Origin: Opisthorchis felineus
Taxonomy: Eukaryota; Platyhelminthes; Trematoda; Opisthorchiida; Opisthorchiidae
Length of the DNA: 64,000 bases
Assembly (NCBI GenBank): GCA_004794785.1
Contig: SJOL01008829.1
Span: forward strand, 795,774-859,773
Direction: 5' to 3'
The notes under the pieces were generated by a model that did not search any database, had not been told where the DNA came from, and saw only the letters and a program-made list of their open reading frames with translations. Shown here one piece after another: positions 39,401 through 51,400 of the stretch. The number at the start of each line of letters is the position of its first letter. Position 1 is the stretch's first letter. The translations under genes were made by a program, and so were the position numbers.

Positions 39401-42400
39401 GCACCCGTGATACCATTAATTAGACACATCGCAAACAATCTAAAGTAGCGTGCAACTGACAGAAACACCTGCTTGGTCATCGGTATTTTGTTGCCAAACA
39501 AAAACAAACGGCCAAAGCGAATTCATAATGTTTCAAATTTCGAACCAGTCTTCATTTTACAGATGGATCTGCTTTGCGTTCGTCAGTTGTCCCGGGAAAC
39601 GATCGCTCGCAGCCCTTCGTCAGACCGTTAACGTAGCTACCACTACTCGTTCCCATCGAAAAAAAAAAACAAAAAAATATCCGGTCACCTTATGGATGGG
39701 GATGGAAACCGAAAAATCTATAAGGGATAGAGATAAACTCACGGTCTAAATCGTCCTGGATGGTTGTTTTGATCACACTGGCCAAACTATTGAGCGTTTT
39801 GTTGAACTGGAATTAAATCCGGACATAGTAGAAAGAGTTCTTATTTTGGTAAAAGATATGGGAAGGGAAAACTCACAACAGTTTTATTGATAAGAAGCAG
39901 AAATCGGGAGTTTAACCAATACCCTGACAGTTTCGTCTCACGAGATTAACTGCTCTCGTGAATTCATTGTGTAAATGACTACCACATTCGAGTGTTAGCG
40001 TACTGGTGCTATGTACTAATCTGTATGCACGAACAAGGGAAGTCTAGAAAAACTATCCGGAAGCTAGAATCTGAATAAAGCCTTCGTAAAAGCTTCTGGG
40101 ATAATATTCAAATTAGAATATGACTAGTGGACCAATGAGCAATGAGCCCTAACCCAATTTACTTCACCGCAGGAAAAGGAAGACGGATATGAGCTCAGGC
40201 GGATAAAATACAGCGAAAAATGGAAAAGTCAAACTGAGCATGTCAATCTTGGTGCGATAATCAGCGTTATTGCACCCATTATATTTTCATGGGACCTGAT
40301 TGGAGCCGAGTTAAATATAGATGGATGTGAAGGAAACGACAAGATGAAACTAGACATTGTTCGGTAATACTGGTGAGTTAGGTTATAAGATTGCACCGAA
40401 GCTAATGAGAAAACCGGGAAAGTACAGTTTGAGCGTGGAGCCGCTAAATCACGAAAAAACATCATATAGTGTGGCACTCTCGATACTACCGGAAGTTCAC
40501 TGGAGCCGATTTGGCGTTGTCATGAGTGCGCAGACTACAAGAACAGCTGACACGACAGAGCTGATGCAAAACCATGAGGGCTGCGTCCAGCAGCTCATGT
40601 ACTGACGGATATGCACACAGTAAACAAATGAAAAGAGCTGACAAGACACGCCTGAACCAGTGCTCAATCCGATTAATGCTCGTGACACAGAAAGAACCAA
40701 TAAACCGATAAGTCTATGGATTTTCACAACAGAGACCTAGATTGAGCCTGACGGTGGAGGTCATAAGGTTCAGACTGCTGAATGATTGGAGTGCAACCAC
40801 CCCAGCCGAGGTTCGGTGCAAACAGTGTTCAGATAAACTATTGTGGAGGATAAGTGAGTTGACCGACTGGTTACACATGTTCGTTTATGAGCATCAGTGA
40901 TCAGATCACCGACGGAACGCGCATAGAAAAAGTCCAGGTGGAACTAAGCAAAAATAAAGCGAAAACCCGTGAGCAACAAGCGTTATGAATTGTATACGTC
41001 AGGTAACAAACACTGTCAGTGCTCCGCTTCATATTCACAATTATTGGAAGTCCCGTCTCTTCTACACCGGGGAAGAAAGCTTACTTCGTTCAGATTTTCA
41101 ACTTCATTCAAATGGCGCTGGATTTGTTCAACCAGAGTTTTCAGCTCTTCCGACTGGTACTGAAATACCAAAAAAGGCGCGAAAATCAGAATACTGTCAC
41201 AAAGAAACAACGTAACCTTAGCATTAGCTGAACAGCCTAGATATTCGTATTTTTAGCACGCCACTATCAGTAATGCCCACATACGTAGTGTTGTGCAGAC
41301 CAAGTTTACAACGGACTATCAACACTGTGACAATATGTGAAACAAAAAAAGTAAGGTTGGATAAAAACGACAAGATTGCAACGGTCAATCCAAAGGAACC
41401 AAATACAAAATCACTGGCCGCGCAACAGCATTTGTCAGTCTTGAAGTGAATTTTCGGGGACATAAACCTCACGGACCGACGACAGCGCGGGTAAGTAAAT
41501 CACCTATTTCACGTTTCTAGGCTACGGGGTAGCCATCCAGAACGATACTCGCTAATACACCCATAAAAAGCACATGACCGGATCAGTGTGACTTGCGCGG
41601 TGGAACGAAATAAGGAAAGGACTAATCTAAAAAGTTTACTAAGCACAGCCGAGTGGCACTAACTCGATATTTCAACCATAATAACACCACTCCGAAAGCA
41701 CCCATACTGGGCGTTCCGTTAGAGCTAAATGTGACGCACCTCCATGTATCTATCGCTCCGTTTACTGACAAACTAATGTGATGCGGCCACCATGCCCACT
41801 TTAAAAATAGCTTGAACAATCATGAACAGTCCTGCCTTGACCATACAACCAATCGGAAGAAATACAGGTTCTCTTAAAGAGGAAAACTGTTGCCTACTTT
41901 TTTTTAAAGGAAGGAACGGTACTCTATACGTCCTGGTAAATAGAATCCGAACAATAATACAAGGTCTGTAACGGCGAAGTCAAGAGAAGTCAGAAGATCC
42001 AGTCAGTGACCAATCGTGACCAATCGAAGGGTAGATCAGTTAGATTACAAAGCAAAACAAAAGCTAAACAAAAGGCAGCCTGGAAGAATAGCATCTTTCG
42101 TGGCGCACCCAGAACATTCGCACACTCAAATAAAAAGAACCCAGGGCACAAACGCATGAAAAAAATCGCGAGGAAGATAGCGCAATCAGCTGACTGCACT
42201 GCTACTTTCATGTCTAACGGTAAAAAAAATCCGCTTCGCTCCTGTGAAGACAAAAGTGCTGGTGTTCAGATAACCGTTGCCTATGGTAAGAGGATGCTGT
42301 GCTATTATCCGGTAGTGAAAAAGTAAACAAGCGCCAGAATAAGCACCACAATACATTAACACAGAGCACATCCTACGCAACAACTGACTTCCCAAAACAA

Positions 42401-45400
42401 GCCTCAACGGTCAAATATAGACGGACAATCCTAATTAGATACGATAGTTTAGTACTCCAAATCAGCATGCGACTGAGGACCGACCAAGTAGTACACAGGA
42501 AAGACGTCCGGGTGCTACGAATTGTGGACAAATTTGTTCGCTATGCATCGAACATGACACATAAGGAAGAGCCTGGAAACATCAACAAGTGCATTGCGAA
42601 AAATCCAACCCAAACCCCAGGCAATAATCATCATTTGGAGTTAGTGACGCATCAGTGTCAACACTGATGTTGCTGCCTTTGATAATGATGATGATGAGTT
42701 AGTCGAAGAGACAAGTCGGTCGAATTGTTGTCTCGATTCGCCACAGTTGTTTATTGTATAGTACCTGATTCATCCGTCCGCACTTCCACCACATAAGCTT
42801 TGGTGTGAACTATGCATTTTATTCATACTCGTAAGTATGTCCGGAGATCGCGGAGACCGCAAACACTTCCTCTTGTAGAACAGACGAAACTGGGATCAGC
42901 GATCATTGTAATAGGTAACAAACACACAGCTGAATCAGTAGTTTGCCCAACCAGACTGTTGTCAAAAACAGTGCCAAACTCTGTGCACTTAGAACCATGT
43001 GTACACGTCACCTGAACGAGACTTGTGCAGCGTTAATGCTATCGTGCTATCCAGTATGATCGCATGGACCCTGGTTAATGGACCAGATGGAGAGGAGGGA
43101 AGACAGTGGCTTTTCAAGCCCACTTGCACACATTCCTTTCTAATCAATAGGAAATTTAAGTGCTAATGCTGTTGTGCGGGCAACTGAAGCTGCACATCAA
43201 CATGCAAGAGTCACGATACTTTCGGCCCTATTCAGACAGTCACAGCTGCTACTCCGAAATAACCTACTTTTGGGTTTTCTGATGATAAGTTAATGTACAA
43301 ACTCGAATGAGAATGGTCAAGCCTGGTGACAAGGAGAGTTTATCTTGAAGACCGTGTTGATCAGCTCGATGCGATTAAATATTATTGTAACGGAGGCAGA
43401 CCCGGGCGTTGTACATCAGTTTTGAAGAACAGAGGACTGGAATATAGTTCAAGCATCGTTTAAGGGCCTGTGCACTGCCACTGGTGAAATCACGTAAGTC
43501 ACAAGTTTCATAAACTAGCTTGCAAGGTTGCAAGGCAGCTACGCTTTTCGGGAAAATGAGGCACCCTCCCCTCTTATTAATATTTCTCCCTCAACACAGA
43601 CCTGGCTAAACATTCCAAAAATTTCAAAACGAATCCACATAATGACCAGCATGGGCTAAGAACAACAGCAGTGGGTGCTGGTGCTTATCTGTCAGTAAAC
43701 ATTAACTTTGTATTTCCTTAACAATTTGCTTTTACCACTTAGATAGATATCGGTGTTCTGATGAAATGCTTCGCATTGCTTGAAGGGCAAAAGTGTCCCA
43801 TTTGTACCAACATGCCTTGTCTATTTTGCAAACACTAGGTATTTTATGTGCACCGTTTATCCTTCCCGAGTACGCTACTAGACACATGTAACATTGGCGA
43901 TTAAAACCAAATGCATCGTATGTACAGGAATTCCTTCGCCTTGTCACCGGAGGACACAAGAGAAAGATGATAGGTACGGTTAGTGTTGTAAGGCAGCAAA
44001 CTCGTTAAACAAGCATCGAGCAACGGATGAGATAACAACTAACCTGTTCCATGGTGTACCGTATTTTCAGGTTAGACTGAGCTAGATGAAGCAACTGAGT
44101 GCATTCTACATGGTTCCCCCAGGGACAATCCGTGTCTAACGTGTCCATCAGATTTTGGCGTATGGTGGGCAGTTCTTGAATGAGTTTGGAAAGATCAGAG
44201 TAAAACTGCCGGAAAAACATTACGGCTTCTGAATTCACATCGAATGAGCGAACAGCTGAAGAAGAGAAATAGTCCACAGTTAACAAGAGTTGCATGCCTA
44301 CAGAAGCGAAAATTAGCGGTCTTATTTGTGGAAGTGTTGACAAGTGAGACGAAGCTCCTCCTTATAGGGAACGCACCTACAAAAGGTTGCGCACAGTATG
44401 GACATGCTCTGGCCTAAGTGTACCCAAGGGAAATGTGTCTATTAGGAACGTTGCCATATTTAAACTGATCGAAAGCTGACATACTTCGCAATGCGAACCT
44501 TTACACTCATCCATGAGTGTGAAATCCCTTATAGGAATTCGTATTCACGCTAGTTGAAGACCAACTGACGCCAAACAGCAACCGCAAACCTGGACAAACC
44601 TTCCGAATCAAAGTTGCTAAAAACATCATTCGGAAAAGATCAAAAGATGGTTTACGGGGATCAAGCAAAGTAGGTGTTCACAAGATAACCAAGGATATTG
44701 AAAGAGCTCGATTGAAAAAGTGTCTAGAAGTTGGCGATGTTGCGGAATACAGGTAGATCGGATGTGCTGCTTAGTTGTTGGTTTGTTCGTCGAGCCTGGC
44801 ATTTGGATTGCAAAAGTTTTACTGCCAACCAAGGTCACATCGTCAGTCCTCAACCCTGCAGTGACGATGTCACCTCGATTGGCGATGAAACGTTTGCAAT
44901 CCAAATGCCAAGTTCGGCGAACAGACCAACAACCAAATGCCCAGGAGCACGACTTACTGGATTGTAATTCAGCAATCGGTGTGAGGACCAAGTCAGCATG
45001 TGACTTGCGGACGAACTCTTTCTGGAACTCTTTCAAGTTGCCTGAAGAACATGAATAATGGAAACATAGGTGAGTACTGGGTAATTACCAAAAAACTGTT
45101 GTTAGGAAGCCAAATCAAGTAAACAAGTTACCGAAAGTGAAATCAGTAGAAGCCAAATGAAAAAAATGAAATCGTTCAGCTGTAGCACCCTTTCAGTGGC
45201 TAGGTGCCATGCCAACGGAAGAAGGAACGTTGGCTGGGATACTGCCAGTTTGCGCAAGACTAGACAGGGGCAGTCGAGATGCTGAGGTTGGGTTAGAACC
45301 ACAGACCTTCCGGTCCGTAAGCTGGCACCTTAACTACTGAGCTATCCCGAGCCCAACCAGTAGAAGTACGGTGTAGTATCCTTATGATGCACAGCCATTG

Positions 45401-48400
45401 TGTAAAAGTAGAAAGCAAAAGGTCTGAAATAGTCAGTCTGAACAGGCCTCGATAGGCGGATTCGAACCCCGAGCTTCCGGAACCCTGAGACAATCTCCAG
45501 ATGTGAAAAAGTCAATTAGATCATCGCCATTTCAGTAATCCAATCACTAAGGAATAAAATTAATTAATTTTCGACGGCACATCTATTCTAGCTTGATTGG
45601 AGGAACCAATTGACCTCCATCACAGCTGGTTTCAACACCCATGTGGTCCACGGAGATGCAATGGCTTGTGGTGAAAAAAACGCAGAAAGTAAAAGTGAGT
45701 CACTTCACCTTTCGTTGCATCAAGTAAGGTCTGGACGAGATCCCTAGCAGCTGCGGTACAGGTTCGACAAATTACCGTGCTTCTGCTAAATCGATGATTG
45801 CTTTCTTATAGACGAGTTAGGTGGGGCCGAGTAATCAGACAGAATAGGTGAACGGAATCTCACCCCCAGATATAATAGGCCGGTAGTGCTCGAAAAGAGT
45901 TAAATACTTAGATGACCGATAGAGTTGATCCATAACAGCTTTGTTTAAAATTTAGCGCCCTTTGTTCATTATGAATTCTGAAGTCAAAGCGAAACAGCGT
46001 GGATTTCGTGGCTTCAAATAATACATCCGATACTCTTCCACAGCTACGCATCAAAAGCCATAGGGTACCTGACTGATCCAAACCTCATTAAAACATTGAA
46101 TTAGACATTGCGATGACTCTTCCAGAGACAGTCTTAAGTATAAGCTAGTCAGAGGTCAGATATGAATGCGAAAACTGTTAGCAGGAAGGATTCGGTTATG
46201 GTTATGTTTTACTCAACGGAAGAACCGGAGATGGCTAATTATCCACTGTTTTCCGACAAAATAAGGTAAACGACTTCATGGTCGATACTGTTCGCAGTCG
46301 GAGGCTCCACGGAATTCGAAATAAACTGATTATCTACAAAATGTCCTTTTTTTCACAGGTTTAGTAAACAATCTGTCTTGTTTCTTCACGAATTGGTATT
46401 ACATACTAGCGCCGTAGAGTTCAATCAATCTTGCACCATTGTGCAGGGTGTCTGAGGTAAGGTTGTTCGTAAAATACCTAGCCGTAACGGGAAGAGAGAA
46501 AAATATAAAAACTCATCAGCGAGAAATGTGCCGCAAGTATTCGCATAATGGAATGAATCCTTTCGACTTGACTACTGACATCTAACAAACAAGAACCAGA
46601 CGTACTGGAATCTATCCCCACTAAATTCGGTGACTAGTCGGTTCTTAGTCCCTTACAAACACATCCGCACAGAAATGCCATGCAGTTAGGTTCGCTCGAC
46701 ATGGACATTGTAGGTGTTTGCAGTTGTTACGTTTCTGTACAAACGTGCAACAGATTCAGAAAAAGTAACAGGACGTCTATAAAACGTTGACTCTCGGTCA
46801 CGAAACGTAAATGTAATATGGTGTACACAGAAAGTGATCATCAATCGATATGACGGATACGCAGCATGGATTCAAATTCACTCATAAGTATATTCGCGGA
46901 CGTGATTGATGACGAGAAAAAACGAAATTTTAAGAGTAACCTTAAAGAAAAAGGCACGCCGGTGGTTACCACCGCAAAACTACAGATGGGTCAATAAAAC
47001 ATCGTGGTCGTTTCGTCTCATAGCTTGCCGAAAAGCGCACCATGTCAAATTAAAACGGATATGCAATCGACCAGTTTTGAACAGTAGAGGACTGTCCAAC
47101 AGGTCCACAATTATGACCGAAAGGCCAGTGAAGGATCGACAAACCAAACCATATCCAGTGCTTCCCCCCCCACGCACATACACACACATGTGGACTCACA
47201 AGGATAATTGCACCGGGACAGGAGGAGGACTGTTAAAGAAGAGTGGTGCGAATGTGAATTCTACAAATTCACCTACAACTAATAAGAAAACGATCAGGTT
47301 TATGACTGACAACCCGAACTGGATAGAACAGGCGATAAGTGCTGGCAGTGACGAAAACCAAACCACTCGATCATATCCCCGTGTTTTGATTCGTAGCACT
47401 AACTGGACTTCCCAAGGCGAAAGAGCCATAGGAGTTATTGCTTGTCAAGCGACCACTGGCAAAGCAGTTACTTATTCTTTTATCTTCTGCAAGATAATAG
47501 GTGAGAATGGAGTGAAACACAACAGTAACGAGACTGTCAGCAAAGCATAACCTCTGGGAAATAATGGGAAATAAACATAGGCAGACGTTACGAAGAATAA
47601 CCTCTTTTACTTGAAACGAACTGGCTAATCTACTGATCAGGACATTTTTACTCACTGGGTTCAGAAAAGGGAACAGAATGGCATGCGGGTCGAAGACGTG
47701 GACGCCTACGCTTTCTACACTTGCCAAGTAGCCAGCCTTGCTTCTGAGAACAACGATGCACCACACAGGGTCCGCTAGGATCTGATAATCTGGTACACTG
47801 GTAGAACACATGCACGTTCCTTATGTCGATGATGGGGGTCTACATTTTTGTGGGGCCCAGAATTGTTGGTGAACCCATACAAAACTGGAACTTGAGTATA
47901 GTGCTGCAACAGGATACAAGGACTATCCAAATAAGATACAAGATGCAAACATAATTAGATCATAGCGAGGCGAATGACGCAGTGTGCATTATATATATAT
48001 ATATATATATATATAGTGAACAAGTATATTTAACGCAAACTTCATCCGAAACGCAATTGTGGAACTTGAACCGATGACTGAATTGTACCCGTCCAAACCA
48101 ATCCCTTTGCGGAGCAAACACCGCCTATTCCAGAAATTTTCGCCCCTTGGCGGTGGGGCTACTGTATAAGATTTGCCTGTCAGCAGCACCTATTGGCCTG
48201 GACTTGATCCATTTGATTGCACGAAGATAAAAACAACTATCCAGACATTGATCGTAGTGGGAAGATCTGTGGTAGTTTTCGATTGACATTTCGTCCTGTC
48301 AGTCAAGCCAGGCTACTCCGAAAAGCCGAGAAGCACTGTACAGCAGTTGTATCCTTATTGGGGATCACTAGCAGTGTGCATCTCACGAAACTCAGAGTTC

Positions 48401-51400
48401 TGAAACCGCGACGATCCGGACAGTGGTTCAACACCTAACAGTTCGACCACGAGTGGCTGAACAGCAGTGTGACTAGCTCTCACTATCTGGACATTACCTG
48501 CAGCATAGTTCTAGATACCTAAACGCGAACATGCTGCCTATCAACCTACTAGTGCAACAACATTCTTGAAAGCAACGCACTGTGTTCAACCAATGACCGA
48601 TATGTATAGTAAGGTAAACTGGAGGTCGAAACACTCAAACCAAGTAGTTAAAGCTGGAAAATGTGAAACATTTTGAATACTACGAGCCAAATGACGCGTG
48701 ACTTCAGTATAAAGGCAACCTGACCTTCCAAGGTAAATCCTCCTCATGGCATCACCTACAGCAAAGTAGCCAGTGTCTAACTCCTGGCTTGAAAATGCAC
48801 GAATATCACCAACGATGAGAGCAGAACCTTACTTGCAAGTAGTGGAGCCCAAAAACCACCAGACCATGGAGAGATTTATTACTACATACCCCCTAGTGTA
48901 ACATGTAACGCGGTGAACAGCGTACAAGCACCTAAACTTGAATATCGCGTCAGAGTAACACTTAGTTCATTTTACTGTTCTGGGGATTCATCCGTTGTAT
49001 CAATGAACAAAAGAAGGAGGCTAGACAGATTTAAGCCAGACACTCCCCCTAAAAGCCCTCAAATTTGTCACCGCGAACAGTTATGGGCGATAATCTATGA
49101 GGCTTTCAGCGAAATGTGAAGAGAATCGCCCGAACTCGTCAGCAATGTACGAGGGCACTATAGCACACATTTCAACAGCTGTCCGTGTCATACAGAGTAT
49201 TAGCAACAGTGATACTCAAACCCCAACGTCAGCAGAAAGATTATCCTGAAATGGCGCGACCTGATTTATTTATCACCAAAGCTTGCAACAAAGCTGTCAA
49301 GACTAGCCAACAGTCCGATATCCAACTCAACAACGTAGGCTATCGACAGCCTCATCCGTATTGTAATGGCTACTTAAAGGTTAAAAAAACCAGTTTTCTT
49401 AATCTACACAAGGTTCATTTTCACTAGGAATAATGTCCTGTATGGATTACAGCTCCCCAGTGATGCCCTTCACTTCTAAGGCAAGTTCAGCAGCAAGTGG
49501 GGCATTTCAATGCCTCAGTCTCTCGCTATTGAAATGTAGCTTCCCGCTATAGTAACATGGTTAATACTCTCCAAAACTTGATTCTTCGATCCCATGCCTC
49601 CGGCTTGCAACGGGTTTACGGCTCAAAATCGTACATTCAAGGTGTCCACCTACGGCCACAAAGCTAGAATCCTGATGCTCCAATAATCCAAATGCGAGTT
49701 ATGATCACGAGGCAAGCTTCGAACGTGAAGTGAGGCATGGACTAATATATACACCACGGTAGTGTAATCATGTGTCACAGTGGGTTGTCATGTACATACA
49801 GAAAGAGTTGGATAAAAGGAGCACAAAATCTAAATAACACTGGCCAACTCACCATCTACAATAGAGAGAAACCGGTTCCTTTGTGTGCTCAAATCGACCG
49901 AGGACGTGTTGACAGCCATCTAAGACGAATGAGGTAGGCGTGTATGTGTGAGAGACGCAACCACAAAAGGTGGCATGGCAACATGTGATTGTAATCGACT
50001 AGCTAAACGAAAACTGGTGACAAGCGGTTGCTTGTTGGAACCTATAAGCTGGTGTTGAATTCAAGGAAGTTCGGCCCACAACTGTTGTGCCGAGCAGCAT
50101 TGTTAGCTGTTGTTTTCAGCTTGTGACCTGATAAGGAATCAGCTAGAAATTTTGGGTACGGTTCAAAATGGAGGACAACAATTGTTATTTTCTGACGATG
50201 CTGCAAAAGAATGAAGTCGGTACCGGATGTCATCACAAAATGAAGCGACAATCAGAAGGGTTATCAAAGACCAACCAAATAAACATGAGAAAACAATGCC
50301 CATTAAAAATTGTGTGTATGCGTAACGAAAATAACACACACTTCGCAGAACGATTATATTCCGATTAGGCTCGAGAATTTTCCTAGGTATACATACTCCT
50401 AAACTGACAGGGAGTTGCACTTTATACCTACCTGGTCGCTAACTGCTACCAGTTTGTTGTCTTCATTGTCTATCCTACACAATCAATCCTACACAGTTGA
50501 AGTTACAGCTCTCGCAATTCTGTTAACTCTAGATGATCCATAGGACGTTACAAGACGTTAAACACGACACGTTCGGAATACAGCCAGCACAAGCTTATGT
50601 AATCTGAGTACAACATTTGACCCCGATTAATGTTGCACAAACTAGGCTCTCACTGATCAACCCAGACTAATCAATATGTAGCACCACGCACCGAACGACC
50701 AGCGAATATGAGACAAGATGAAACCCCGGACAATAAGGTTCTACATCAAAGGAAGGTTTAAATTCGACATTGTTGATAATATACTCTGAAAGTACAGCTG
50801 TCGCTGCGCAATTTAATGAACCTCGTGAATAGCCTATGAGGACCATTCCGAGTTAGCCATGACCTGCTGTCCGAAGTATTCTCATCACCAGCACCTAAAT
50901 GGGCTACCAGTGAAAACAGGAAAGCCCTTCGCTGCGAAGTTGCTCATTAGCAAGCACGAACTAACCGGTTACAAGTCACTAGACACGAAAGTAATCATCG
51001 TATCTGCACAGAGTTTTTGAAAAGTGAACATTCTCACTCGTCCTCTTGAACTTTCATGGACGTTCATCGACTGTTAAACAACAGTAGACGGACACTGCAA
51101 AGTCGTTCCATAATTTCCGTAATAACCTTCATGTTCCATCAGATGCGGAGGCGGGGATTGGACACCAGACCACAGACTACTCGAATGCTTCATCAGTAAC
51201 ATACACCGCCAGTAGCCGCAGCAATACATGTAACGTATGGTTTCACAAGCAGTGAATGCACTTCCGATGACGCCCTAAAGCTGTATGGAAGGTGCGTATG
51301 AGTGCAGGCCAGAACTGCGGTCAAGTCGCTATATCCGCATCTACCGTCAACATCATCAAAGACAGCAACAGCAATGTTGACAGTAGATGTTTCACTGCCG

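Noticed and set aside
43750..43800. Possible hammerhead ribozyme core (ctgatga followed by a small hairpin)
   Set aside because: The required GAAA core after stem II is absent (gcttgaag instead), and no closing stem with a cleavage triplet was found. Other ctgatga sites in the window fail in the same way.
45420..45490. Sequence gcggattcgaaccccgagct that looks like a tRNA box B
   Set aside because: No matching box A or cloverleaf nearby, and it adjoins a SINE-A copy, so it is better seen as repeat debris than a tRNA gene.
47656..47797. Exon-like block as a prominin exon
   Set aside because: Its phases are incompatible with the flanking exons, and those already join each other in phase; kept only as a finding.
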